A DNA stretch of 64,000 bases from Tenebrio molitor. Taxonomy: Eukaryota; Arthropoda; Insecta; Coleoptera; Tenebrionidae. Position 1 is the first letter of the stretch; every line of letters starts with the position of its first letter. The notes beneath the pieces are model-generated. The model was not told the origin of the DNA and ran no database searches. It was given only the letters and a program-made list of their open reading frames with translations. The position numbers and the translations under genes are program-made. This document shows positions 1 to 11,248 of the stretch, in pieces. Location of the stretch: positions 7,874,001 to 7,938,000 of the forward strand of contig NC_091048.1 of assembly GCF_963966145.1 (NCBI RefSeq), read 5' to 3'.

Positions 1-478
1 GGCGAGTTATTGATGCCAATGGAGCGATGACCAAGTATTGATTTTAAACTTCATTCATTTTATCTTTTGATTTAGCTAAGTACTTAAACAAAAATAAATG
101 TTTCATTTCCATGTCTTTGCCTTAATGTTTTTCGTTTGATTTTTTTAAAACTACGGCATACTCGTATAATTTCCACGGTTCTCTGTTTGGTGCTTTAATC
201 CAAAAATAGCCGCAAGTCTGCCTCTAGTGCCACTAGCGGTCGTGTGGTAATTGTGTAAGAGTAGAACTTGTCCTTTGTATTCACAAAATTTGAACTGATG
301 GACTGAATGACAGATTGTCAAAATGACAATAACGATAAAAAAGCGAGGTTATTGGTGCTTAAGGGTAGTTTACACTTCATGTCAGGGCCTTGAAAGTGAC
401 GGACGAAATTTTTTGGCCGCAATAGTACCTAATTAAAACGAAATTCAGTACCTATTCTAAAAAAATATATTCCTTTGT
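1..478. other. Intergenic DNA with a dispersed repeat
   Basis: No gene is visible. About 330-420 resembles, in inverted orientation, 54010-54105: both contain GCGAGGTTATT, then about 60 bp later a GACGAAATTTTTTG tract and a CCGC end. It is probably the end of a dispersed element, but no second terminus was found. Confidence 0.5.
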
Positions 479-910
479 TTAATGATAATCTTGAAAAAAT
501 ATTGGTCCAATTATCCGTCTTTGACTAAATCCTTCAAGAACACCAATCTTTTTAGCATATAATGCCTCTTCGACAATTTCATGTGGATTTTTACTACTCC
601 ATATTCTGATATTCTGCGAATTTAAATATTCTGAAGTATGAAACCATGATCCGTCGGTGAAAATAATAATCTGTGAAAACTTCACATTATTGACTACGTT
701 GTCGACAAGCCAATTGCAAAGATGTAATCTTGGATAATATGCTGGCTTCAATTCCTGCACTGTTGTGACACGGTAGGGATCAAGATGAAAATTCTTGTGT
801 AACATTGTGTGCGTTGTTCCAACACCGTGAAAACCATGGTGAGATAGAAACAGCGAATGTTGTTTACTCGTGAAAGCAGTTGATTTATTATAATTCCACA
901 GAAAACTCAA
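479..910 (-). pseudogene. Tc1/mariner-type transposase fragment
   Basis: A 143-codon minus-strand frame reads an internal slice of a DDE transposase of the IS630/Tc1/mariner superfamily. The stretch IIFTDGSWFHTS carries the first catalytic Asp; relatives usually have TDEAWF here, so the neighbouring residues have drifted. RIWSSKNPHE and RRIIGPIFF follow in the expected order. The frame ends just after GPIFF, before the second and third acidic residues, and the N-terminal helix-turn-helix half is absent. No flanking terminal inverted repeats were recognised. Other transposase scraps in the window (27.2, 29.2, 36.3 and 50.3-51.0 kb) belong to the same superfamily but are not obviously copies of this one. 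Certainly inactive. Confidence 0.75.
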
Positions 911-971
911 CTCAACTCAGAAAACACGTTACACTCACAAAACACAACTGACATCTGTCAAAGAAGGCATC

Positions 972-1022
972 ATCCCTTTTTCGTTCTATCTTCTTTCAAA
1001 GAAGATAGAACGAAAAAGGGAT
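972..1022. repeat. Perfect 51-bp palindrome
   Basis: Arms 972-996 and 998-1022 are exact reverse complements (25 bp each) around a single C at 997. The core of the arm is CGTTCTATCTTC. It lies about 200 bp upstream of the UGT gene. Confidence 0.9.
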
Positions 1023-1200
1023 TCTTTCATCAAAAAGTCATAGTTTTTTTTGGGCACCCGTTATTAGTACAAAAATTACTGAAGTTAATCTGTTTTAGAC
1101 AGATGTAGTTTCAGTACCTTTAATAATGTAAATAAACTAATCACGTCCTCGATGGAGGGGAGAATAAGTACTACTTGCAACAAAAGTGTGACAGTGCGAG

Positions 1201-1205
1201 TCAGT
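1201..1205 (+). promoter_or_regulatory. Candidate initiator (TCAGT) of the UGT gene
   Basis: TCAGT matches the arthropod initiator consensus and sits 17 bp before the chosen ATG at 1222. No TATA box is seen about 30 bp upstream. If used, the 5' UTR would be only about 19 nt, so this is a suggestion. Confidence 0.4.
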
Positions 1206-1221
1206 GAAATATGTGATTAGG

Positions 1222-4108
1222 ATGAAATTGCTTCTGTTTATCGCAAGTTTATTCTTATTAGTCTTGCGAGTAAAATGTGCAAACATTTTAGGTGTATTCC
1301 CTGGTCCTGGTTACAGCCAGTTTATTCTGGCAGAAGCTTTGATGAATGAAGTCGTCAGTCGAGGACACCAAGTCACAGTAATCAGCCCGCACACTCCCAA
1401 AAATGCACCTCCTAATTACAAAACAATCAACACGAATGAAGTAATCGAAAATACGGACGGTAATTATGTGGTTGTGAAAAATATTATTATAATTGATTTC
1501 ATATAAATGTGCATCAAGTGAGCTGTGCATTTGTAAAAGCACCTTTAATTTAGTTACATTACAAAAGTCACATTCATGAAGGTCATGTCCAATAAATCTT
1601 TACTTGGTAAAAATACAAAGACAAAAACAAATAAGAATTACTTTAATTTAATCAGTAAAAAGACGTAACATTGCTTTTAAAATCAGCAATGTTAAAATGG
1701 ACAAAAATTGAAAAATTAGTCAAATCGGGTTCGCGCAGAGCAAGCAACTTTGAAAGTCAAAGTCACTAGCTTTAACTTTACTACCAACAGAAAATCAGAT
1801 TTTCATGGCTTGCTTAGATGCACATTTATATGAAATTGAGTATAGTTATTTCCATGTTCTAAAAGCAAATGTTTGAGATAAGGCAGATACTGAATGTACC
1901 TACTGGTAGTAGGTATCTCTCGGATGATATTTTGGCGGACAAATACGAAACAAAAGAAAAGAAATATTTATTGATCCTACGTTGTGTTTTGTTCATAGTT
2001 TAATTTAATTAAGTTCCATGAGAGGCCTTGCGGTTGGAAGGATTTAAAAATGGAATTAAAACGATTGAACATACTTCACTCAAATTTTATTTAACAAGGA
2101 ATCGTGTATGGTGGTGTTTGGTCCCAACAAAGGGTGTAAATAAATAAGTGAAATTTACTAAAGTCTTTCGGAGGACCATCGCGACATTATTTAGCTTTTG
2201 CCCCCTACGTTGGTTGAGGACACCACGAACTGGGTGGTTCATAGAGAAGCCCCGTGAAGGCGACGACGGCAATTCCAAGTCGGGTCCCGTAGCGTGTCCT
2301 TTCTTTCCCTTCCCCATGCTCAATCTGCCCTCGCGACGACAACCTAACCTCACACGTTGGTTTGGGACATCACGAACCGAAGTTGTCCCGTCATAGCGAA
2401 GCCCACAATACATTTCCAAAGTTAACCTGGATATCGTCGGTGTCCATATCCAGGTTTGCTTTGCAAATGTATTGTGGGTTGCATTCTTAATTCCATGGGG
2501 CTCATTATCACCCGTAAAATACCCTATATATTTAGGCTCTAAAATATCAAAATTTTCAAAACATTCTCCACGAGATTTAATTTAAACATTCAATATTTAG
2601 TACCTATAACAACACCGTCTAACTGGTGTATAGAGGCGTTCTGATACATTCTACTAAAATTATTCCCGTAAAAATTATTTTGAAAAATAATTTTAGAACA
2701 TGGAAGTCATGTATGGTTCTCCTCAGCGATATTTTTTGTTGTGATTGCAGGTCTTGATTTATTTACATTGGATAGGGTGAATCTGTTTAAAAGTATTATG
2801 ACAACTTATGCCTACGGAAATGCTATTACTGAAAACACCCTCAGAAACAAAGAGGTGCAAGAATTGTTGCACTCGGACGAGAAATTTGATTTAGTGATCG
2901 TCGAACAATTTTTCAATGATGCAATGAAAGGTTTTGCTACCCATTTCAACGCTCCATTGGTGTTGTTCAGCTCTATGGGTATTACCGAATGGAACAAACA
3001 TTTCATGGGAAATCCAGTGTTGCCATCGATTAATGCAATTTGTTACACAAGTTACACGAATCAGATGAAATTTTTCCAAAGAATCAGAAATTTAGCTGGC
3101 ACAGTTTTCGACTATTTATACCGCAATTTAATGTTCTACCCTGTACAAAAACAATATTTGGAAACATATTTTCCTAAACCTATCGATTTCGACCAAATCG
3201 TTAATAATGCAAGTTTAATGCTCTTGAATTCACACGTGACTACTTCCGAAAATACACTCCTAACGTATAACATGGTAGAAATTGGAGGATTTCATGTGAC
3301 TCAAAACCCTTTAGATAAAGACATTCAACAGTATCTAGACAATGCCAGTCGAGGTGCCATTTTATTCAGTTTAGGCTCAAATTTGAGAAGCTCCGACTTG
3401 TCGAATGAAACTTTACAAGCGATTTTCAAAGTTTTTGCAAAAATTGAGCAAAAGGTGTTGTGGAAATTCGAAGCAGATTTGCCCAATAAACCTGACAACG
3501 TTTATATTTCGAAATGGTTGAAACAGAGAGACATCTTGGCTCATCCTAACGTGAAGTTGTTCATAACCCATGGCGGTCTGTTGGGAACTACTGAGGCGAT
3601 CTTTAATGGAGTCCCAATGGTCGGTGTCCCGGTTTATGCCGACCAGAAAATGAACATGGCACGAGCAAATAGCGTCGGAATTGCTAACGTGTTGTCTTGG
3701 CAAGAGTTAACAGAAGAAACGCTATTTTCTGCAATCAACGAAACAATTTATGATCCAAGGTTAATTTCTTTCACTTGTCAGTTGGATGAATTTGAATTGT
3801 GTTATTTCAGATTTACCAAAAATGCGAAAGAGTTGTCCAGTTTAATGAGGGACAGGGTTGTGCAACCACTGGATCTGGCAATGTACTGGATTGAACATAC
3901 GATTCGGCACAAAGGATTTCGTTTTGAAGGTCCAACTTTGAAACTTTATTGGTTCGAATTGTACATGCTAGATATTGGCTGTTTCGTTATAATTACTTTT
4001 GTAATTTTCTATTGGTTGATGAAATCAATGTTTAAGTTTATAACAAATTACAAATGTAATTGGTACAGAAAGAATGATGCAAGGAAAAATAGAAAGAAAC
4101 AAGAATAA
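1222..4108 (+). CDS. UDP-glycosyltransferase (insect UGT), three exons
   Basis: Exons at 1222-1459, 2751-3759 and 3811-4108 join to 514 codons, the normal insect UGT length. Introns are GT-AG: 1460-2750 (donor GTAATT, acceptor TTGCAG) and a 51-bp intron 3760-3810 (GTTAAT...TTTCAG) that has no stop and keeps frame if retained. Residues 1-19 form a signal peptide. The UDP-sugar-binding signature with ITHGGLLGTTEA, GVPMVGVP and DQ lies at about residues 347-385. A membrane helix at about 469-492 is followed by a basic cytosolic tail ending KKQE, a KKXX ER-retrieval signal. Family role: transfer of a sugar from a UDP-sugar to small lipophilic compounds in the ER lumen. Odd point: where most family members have the catalytic His (Ser-His), this reads Ser32-Gln33-Phe34. 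An upstream GTG-initiated extension (1204) is rejected in favour of ATG 1222, which begins a typical signal peptide. AATAAA at 4104-4109 overlaps the stop codon. Confidence 0.93.
1460..2750 (+). other. Intron 1 of the UGT gene, with repeats
   Basis: This 1.29-kb intron contrasts with the 51-bp second intron. It carries a more GC-rich block at about 2148-2400 of unknown origin (possibly mobile-element debris) and the inverted repeat at 2402-2478. Small open frames inside it show no recognisable domain. Confidence 0.7.
2402..2478. repeat. Short inverted repeat (MITE-like) in the UGT intron
   Basis: Arms 2402-2434 and 2446-2478 (33 bp, three mismatches) begin with CCCACAATACATTT. The same end sequence, preceded by GCAA, recurs at about 6588-6610 and in diverged form at about 28607, so it marks a dispersed family. 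Confidence 0.75.
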
Positions 4109-4198
4109 ATAGGTAGAAAATTCTACGATTTTATTTCGTAAACTGTGCACCACATTGTAGTACACTTGAACAATGTGACTTTAATTTGGAGAATACAC

Positions 4199-5069
4199 AG
4201 CCTGTAATCAAAATACACAGAAATCTTTAAACACGTAAGTACTGAATACTTCCCCGTCAATGGAAAAACGTAAGAATAAGTGCCCAAATGGTATGGCAAT
4301 TTAGACTTAAAGAAAAGCCTCTAAAAAGCGAAATAACGAATTATTATTATTACCCAATATTTAACCGCTTCCCCTATGGCCTATCACGAGCCGCCCGTTG
4401 TGACCCGTTGTGGGCGTGTCCACGGCGTGGATGATGTCAAAATTAAAAAATAACCATTCAGTATTAAAAAGTAAACAGCTGTAATTTGTAATCGTTTGTT
4501 ATTCACGTTTTGATAATTTTTGTTATATTTAGCGATTGGAATCGATGCCGTTTGAAACGAAATGCATTCCGCGCCTAGAGAAGAACAGAATAATTGACGC
4601 AGATCGCGGTAAACTATGTAGGATCTAGTCCCACCAAAGTCCAGAAAAGTGTATGATTGCTACATGATGCTCATAATGAACAGTATCTGGCTATAAAGGT
4701 TCCCTAGAGGAAGAATTATGAATTATTATTGTGGGTTATGTCTGACCAGCGCTTGGGATGCGACAATGAGAGACATAAAGAGTAGAAGTGAGTCTTTTTG
4801 TGCTTCGCCCAGTTGCCGACCTCAACTGCGTTTCGGTCTTCAATCTCTGGGGTTGGCACAAAAAGACTCACTTCTACTCTTTATGATGTGAAGCGTGTAA
4901 AAAGCGAGAGTTCGCTTTTTTTTACTATTGCTTTCATGATTTCTAATTGTCTAAATTGCCGTTTGTGCACGTATTCTTACTTTTTTCAAAAAACGCATAT
5001 TTTTCAATTGATGCGGGAGTATTCAGTACTTACGTGTTTAAATACTTCCGTGTATTTTGATTACAGGCT
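4199..5069. mobile_element. Non-autonomous TIR element of a mariner-like family
   Basis: Left end AGCCTGTAATCAAAATAC is matched in inverted orientation by the right end at about 5052-5069. Homology of the arms continues inward through AAACACGTAAGTACTGAA. The same terminus closes the element at 49996-51411, which contains transposase pieces, so this is probably a non-coding derivative of that family. No transposase frame is visible inside. A perfect long hairpin (4774-4885) sits near its right half. Confidence 0.75.
4774..4885. repeat. Perfect 30-bp inverted repeat
   Basis: Arms 4774-4803 and 4856-4885 are exact reverse complements (core AGAGTAGAAGTGAGTC) around a 52-nt loop. It lies inside the TIR element 4199-5069. 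Confidence 0.9.
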
Positions 5070-6717
5070 ATATAATCAGATAGTTCATGGTTTACATAAT
5101 TTTCGCCACGCCACGCACAACGTTGATGCTACTTTCCGATTTATTATTTATTGATACTACTTTTCGTATTATCAGTCTAGGGAGTATATGGGAAAAAATG
5201 CCCTTGACTCTCATGATGCTGCCTCCCTACAGCTGGATTAATTCCACATGGGACGGGTATAATCCACGTTCGTGAACATGACATATTAGAGAGATAGGTA
5301 TTGCATTCAACCTTTATTTGAGTAATAGGTTAATAAATGCATGCGCTGTGAAATATCGCTACGGTTTAACAGCATAGTGATTTAAAGTTATTGCAATTTA
5401 TCAAGGTGTTAACGTTATTAAAAGACGATGCAAAGTTGACAAGTAGTATCAAAAATAGACGAAATGTTAGAAGTTGCAATTTTAGGTGGTGCAAATGACG
5501 ATGATATTGAAGAAGCAGTTCATCACTTTATTTCTAACTTATTTCTGTCAAATCGCACTCAAACTTTTTTGAATTGTCAAACTGTTGACATATGAGAAAT
5601 GTCAAAAATAACGTTAACGTCTTGCGGTATACGTTCGCAATTTACGTAAAGCGCAATCGTTATTACCGTCTTAAAAATTGACACTTAGATGTCAAAATAA
5701 CGTCTTTCTAAATACTGCTAACCGCTATATGGCGCTGCAATATCTCTCTAATAATTGCTATTATTTATATTATAAAATGTATTTACGCTAAAATAAATAT
5801 CATTGTAAAAAATTAAAATAGGTATGTGATCAAGAAGGACTGTTTGAGTTGGTAATATTAAATTTTCTTTTTAAATGGTACAACTTCAGTAACTTCCGGT
5901 TGTTGACGGCTTGACACTGACAGTTCCATAATTGACAAGTATTTGACACTTCAAATTAAAGCCCTGGATATTTCAAATTAATTTATTTGACATTGTTTTC
6001 ACATTACAACATGATATTTTCATTGGAATGGCATATTTTCGAAGTTGGATTTACAGTCCTAATTACTGGTTGGCAGTACAGGACAGTTTAATTTTATTTT
6101 GCCATTAATTTTTACTCTCAACCTACCATTTTGTCGCTGTTAATGTTACGTCAGATATCTGTCAAATAAACTAACAAAACATATTCGGTTGCAGTGTTGC
6201 AAACAACAGAATAAGAAAATGTACTAATTAGTTATACAAAGTGTCAATACGAGAACGTATATCAAGAGTCCTGTGGAATTCCAATATACCTACTTATTTG
6301 ATTTTTGCAGCTCTGTAGCATATTGTGGTATCAAATAGAAAAATAGAGGTTATGTAAGTCCATTAATGACAGGTTGTAATAAAGATTGTTGTAACATGAA
6401 AAGTAATTAGAATATAGAAAAACTGAAGAAGATCACAAGCAAAACATTAGTATAAACATTTGATCCATCACCCATCTATTCTTGCGAAATCAGCATTGAT
6501 ACTGCCCTATTTTTCTTTCCATTACTTCGTTTACTCTATTTTTTATTTTATACAGGGTATTTCACGAGTGCAACGGAATTGAAAATGCAACCCACAATAC
6601 ATTTGCAACGCTAACGTGAATATTTGTTTTTTGATTTAAAAGACGTGAAACATAGTTAACTGTGCAGTTTCGTTCATTTTGACATAAATGTCATATTCAC
6701 TTGGTTAAATGAAATTA
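5070..6717. other. Intergenic; possible small TIR element
   Basis: Inverted TTAGAGAGATA motifs near 5285 and 5745 may bound a Harbinger-like non-autonomous element; a short acidic frame near 5465-5590 inside it is not recognised. A terminus-like CAGGGTATTTCAC lies at about 6553, followed by the CCCACAATACATTT end also seen in the UGT intron. Nothing else was recognised. Confidence 0.35.
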
Positions 6718-7085
6718 TGAAAACTCGGGCTACGCCCTCTTTAATCAATATGCAAATTCGTGAAAAAAGTATGACTTTCATAACTAGTTGTACAAATAAC
6801 TATTTTGCATACCGTAACGAAGAACACCTTTTTACACGCAAAATCGTAGTGAAAGTAGGACTTTTTTAAATGAAAAATCGTGGTGAAAGTAGTACTTTTT
6901 TGCATCATTTTATTCCATCTCCTTGGAGATGATTGTCAAAGCATACCTATTTTTTTTTTTTTTTCATAAATCCTTTTAGACCAAATTTCTCAACTTACAT
7001 CGATATGCAAAAAAAATAGTGTGTACAACACGTTATGAAAGTCATACTTTTTTTATGAATTTGCAGTTTGATCAAACAAATAAGA
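6718..7085. repeat. Hairpin-plus-body repeat, copy A
   Basis: The order is CpG-rich apex (CTCGGGCTACGCCCTC), right arm with CATAACTAGTTG, an AT-rich body of about 230 bp containing TTCCATCTCCTTGGAGATGA, then the left arm ending in GAATTTGCAGTTTGAT. Copy B at 22140-22490 holds the same parts in a different circular order. No open frame. Confidence 0.75.
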
Positions 7086-7254
7086 GAGAGAGCTTTTGTT
7101 ACGGGGTAGGTAAATAATCCTCTAGTAATGAGACCATCGTAAACGACCCAAAATGTTAAGTAGTGTTTGAAAAGTCGTTTTAAAATATGGATAGACGCAC
7201 TAACCTAGTATTGGTGTCCCTAATAAATAACTTATAAATTAATTAAATTCTACT

Positions 7255-7850
7255 TAGGTGCGATACGTCCTTTCAAAGGCAAATTCTAAATAAAAGGTTG
7301 ATATTGTGCCTATTAACCTAATTTGTATGTGCAAAGTGTATAACCATTGTTCATTCTGTTGTTATTTATACGCGACTGTAGCGCAAATAATTTTCTTTTA
7401 AATTATTCATAAGTTTTACAAATGACATTATTAGTCTAGACAGGATGATCTCCGTCAACAATTTCTTCGTCTCGAATTCGAAAATGATAGCTTTGTATAT
7501 GGGAATTTCCTAGAAGAAAATTGCTTCCAGTAAATTGCCATCAACGATCGTTGCTACACTTATAAATCTATCAACAAAATCACGGTCGGGAGTTGAAAAA
7601 AATATATAAAAAAAATTTACAAAATAACAATTAGTTTCAATAATCATTTTAACCACTATTCATGTTATGGTTCTCCATGGAATAATCTATGTGCTGAATT
7701 GGCACTATTATGCGGAAAGCACCTAATGTTCCAATGGCCGAACACGCAGGATGAAAATAACTTTTTTTACCTCTTGTTATTAACTAGAAGGTTACTTTAT
7801 GCTCATTGCCATTGTTGGTATGAGGCAAAATCTGAATTAAAATATAGTAC
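7255..7850 (+). repeat. 0.6-kb sequence with an inverted copy at 44200-44760
   Basis: Blocks such as CCTAATTTGTATGTGCAAAG, ATTATGCGGAAAGCACC and ATGCTCATT recur in the same relative order on the opposite strand at 44200-44760, with one copy missing about 60 bp. No coding frame or terminal repeats are visible; its nature is unknown. Confidence 0.75.
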
Positions 7851-8437
7851 CTACAGTGGTGGTCTCGATTTACATTAGTTGGGTGGCACAGCAACGTAAG
7901 CGTCTGGAAATGCATCACGGACATTTTTAGATCATTTTTTGCTAGCACTGCCTGACGTCAAATCAATGTAAAGAATCATTACAATTCTGGGAACAATGAA
8001 TAATTTTAACTGGATGACGCTTTGCCTCGTTACAACAGGATTTACCTCTAATAGAGACAGATTGAAAAAAGTTTACTATATACTTCTTAATTTTTTTTAT
8101 AAAAACGCTTGAGGTGTCATTTATTTAAATCGGATAAAGAATAAGTTAGATACAGCGTCAAATGTTTTTCGTCAGTTACCCGGTATATTGTATTATATTT
8201 ATTTTCTGTCACGTATGCAGAAGAAAACTCAGAAACTCACAAAGAACAACAACTTTCAGATACGAAGTGTGATGAAGTTTTGAAAGAACGCTGAACGGTT
8301 GGCCGTTGGCGCGTTGACATTGTTGGCAACCATAAGAAAACAAAGCACTAGATGCGGGCCTTTAGCCAGGGTCGCCAAACTAAAATCAGCTTTCCATAGC
8401 CGCCTACGATGCACATTTATAATAAATGGAGTATAGT
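7851..8437. other. Intergenic, nothing recognised
   Basis: AT-rich DNA. A 78-codon minus-strand frame at 8256-8492 crosses into the tandem duplication and resembles no family known to me. Confidence 0.5.
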
Positions 8438-9575
8438 TTTCAATTTTTTCTTCATCAATTCTTCTTTTAATAACTGACACATAACTGGACACCCTTCTAC
8501 CAACGACTGCATTTAGGGTAATACACCAAAATTGAATGGTTTAAAGAAAAGTCTATTCGACTGACAGTCATTTTTCAAAAATTTATATTATGAAACAATC
8601 AATAGACATTAAAACACTGTAAAAATATAGTTATAGTTTTGACAAATAAGAAATATAAATAAACAGAAAACGCTAGCTGAATTGTTTGTGGCAGTTACCA
8701 GCTCCCTGCTGACCCTAAATAATGGAGCTGAAACTAATCAAGAACTTGAGAAGAGAAGAATGTATAATAAATTGCCTAAATAACATTTTTATTAATTCAA
8801 ATAATTAGCTTTGAGAAATATGACTTTAAAAAATCTTTACATCCTTCTCTAAAATTCAGCTTCTTAGAATAATTACGAACAGAGAAAAATATCCCTTCGT
8901 TTTTCTTAAGAAACAAAATTGCCAAAATTCAAAGATAAAAATAAGGTGAAAGCAATATGGGTGTACTGTCTAGTTTAACCGTAAATAGGTCTTTGACCTG
9001 TAGTATCCAACAGGACAGAGCGATAATGATTTTATTCCAAATCCAATTATAACATTGTTTAATAGTATATTATGATACAAGTTTATAAGGAAGCCTTTAA
9101 AGCACGCGCGACGTGCTTTTAACGTCGCAAGTGCTTTAAAGGCCCTTATAAACGTGTATCATACGCTATTTTTTATTATACCTGCACTAAAATCTGAAAA
9201 TTATAACAAAAAAAAAGCAAATTGAAATACCTTTTCCAAAGTAATCTGTGTTATTAGTCGTTGATACAGAAATTGTCAATTGTTGTTGTTTCGTTGCCAT
9301 GTATATTTGTTATAAATTGTGTATAAATGTGTATTTATTTATGTTAGTGTTTTAAGGGCCCTTTTCACTTTGATGCAATCTAAAAAGTGCATTGGATTCA
9401 GAACGTATCTCATGCCCCATGGGACTGCCTGTCTCAGTTTCTGGAAAAACAAATTTTACTGGAAGGAAAAAAATAAATAAACGTTCCAACAAAACGTGTA
9501 AAATTCGGTTATTAGGCAGACCACTAGGTATACTCATACTTCTAAACTACCTGCTTATTTGCAACACGGAATACC
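8438..9575 (+). repeat. Tandem duplication, unit 1
   Basis: Two blocks, 8438-9060 and 9360-9575, recur almost unchanged at 11249-11888 and 12240-12465. Between them this unit holds a hairpin element (9072-9162) absent from unit 2. Offsets of about 2.8-2.9 kb point to a local tandem duplication followed by independent insertions. No coding sequence was recognised. Confidence 0.85.
9072..9162. repeat. Hairpin element with CpG-rich apex
   Basis: Arms built on ATGATACA...TTATAAGG and GCCTTTAAAGCAC face their complements around an apex with GCGCGACGTGC. AATAGTATATT precedes it. It is present in duplication unit 1 only. Confidence 0.8.
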
Positions 9576-10523
9576 CATGCTAACACGTTCCAGTAAAAAT
9601 TGAAAATTATTGTCCTCTGACACTATGTATAAGTAAATTTTTGTAGTCTTCGAAATAATACGTAAGATCTTAATAATTTATAAGGTTCGGATTTTATGTA
9701 AAAAACATCTTTTTTGTTATTAGGAATATCAAGCCTATATATTGAATACATATATCCATTCTACACTGAAATAATGAGATTAACAACAAAAAAAAAAAAC
9801 ATATTTTGCATAAAATATGGTTTTAGTACATATTTTTAGTTTTTGTGGATAAAGCGAATATTTTCTTCTTTTCCGACATAAAATCGTATATTTTTGACCA
9901 ATTCTTTAGTTTATTACGGTCGCCGACAGTGTTCACTGGAATTTTTCCCACTGACAAGATAAGAAATGCTACTTATTTTAGTTTCTATGAATTCTGTTCA
10001 TTTACAAGAAGAATTATATTTTACAAGCAGATGGTCCATTGTAGGTAAACGAGCTACTTTACCTGCAGTTGTGTCGGATTTAGAGTAAAAGCCTTTGAAC
10101 CCTTTTAACCACCTTTACTTACTTGTTATCGGCCGGAGTTTCTTTCTTATTTACATTTTTCTAACGGTATTTTATTTTTATAACTGTTCCAAAAATTACG
10201 TAGCTTCGTACCTACTGTTTAACAGATTTTGAGATTATTCAAACAATTTATGGTTTTTTAAGTAGCTTAATTAAAAAATTAGAGACAGATCTTTATGCGA
10301 ATCAATTTCTGTTGTAAGACATTGCGAAAATTAATTGAAAAAGGTTCCAGTTGGTAAAATCATTCTATATAAATTTAGTAGTGTTTTAGCAAAGGGAATA
10401 TCAAACATTTTATCATTAGATGCCACTGATAAAGATAACAATGATTTAGATCCGGAACAAATTTCGTCATTCAAAAAAACGTTTTCATCATATAATAGTT
10501 ATTTACACAATTAGTGGGATAAA
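9576..10523. other. Intergenic, nothing recognised
   Basis: AT-rich with short homopolymer runs (near 9790). The 67-codon frame at 9845-10048 has no recognisable motif. Confidence 0.5.
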
Positions 10524-10616
10524 AGCAATATTACAGGATTCGAGTGTGAAGAGTGCAGATGACGAGGGCGTTAGCCCGAGTTCATCTGTAATCACACGAG
10601 TTTGCTGTAATATGCT
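10524..10616. repeat. Hairpin element with CpG-rich apex
   Basis: Arms AGCAATATTACAG and CTGTAATATGCT enclose a second pair (CGAGTGTGA / TCACACGAG) and the apex GACGAGGGCGTTAGCCCGAG. Confidence 0.8.
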
Positions 10617-10689
10617 TTAGACCACGTGTTATGTACAACATTTTATCTAAGACCGCCCCGAATTTAAAGAAAAAAGGTAAATCTTATTT

Positions 10690-10860
10690 ATTTCCGCCAG
10701 TTTCATTACACCACTCAGTTGAATAATAACTTACTTATCCCACTGAGTGGGGTAATGAAGCTCATTTATCCCACTGAGTGGAGTAATGAAATGCGTCCGG
10801 TAATGAAGTTCCTTATTCCACTCAAATGAGTGGGATAAGTTTCATTTATCCCACGGGAGA
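10690..10860. repeat. Cluster of CCACTGAGTGG-type palindromes
   Basis: Short self-complementary units (TTATCCCACTGAGTGG and variants) occur four or five times, spaced by GTAATGAA or its complement. No gene is associated. Confidence 0.6.
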
Positions 10861-11248
10861 AGGCAAAAATTGAGTGTTCAACATTTAGAAAAACATTTAA
10901 TTATTAACTGGTATAATAATAAGTTAAGCAAATCTGATTGTGAAACTGAACAGTTTTTGAGTGATACCCATGGTACTTAGGTTTAGTTATTATTATATTA
11001 CGTAAAGATTATCTAATAATCTATTGTTTTTATGTGCAAATGGTATGTTTTAATTACATTTTGTTGTTTTACTACTTTTTCCTTGATTTCCAATTACCGA
11101 AGTACCATCGAAATAAAAAACATTAAATACATAAATGGTAGAGAGGAAGCATATATTTGACATATTTCTAGGAAAAACGTGACATATTTATGTGAATATT
11201 TGAACCATTTTTTGTGCATAAAAATCCGAACTTTAATAATTTAATTTT
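10861..11248. other. Intergenic, nothing recognised
   Basis: AT-rich spacer between the CCACTGAGTGG cluster and duplication unit 2. Confidence 0.5.

Noticed and set aside
2148..2396. 82-codon GC-rich frame in the UGT intron as an extra exon
   Set aside because: The UGT is full length without it and no domain is visible; more likely repeat debris.
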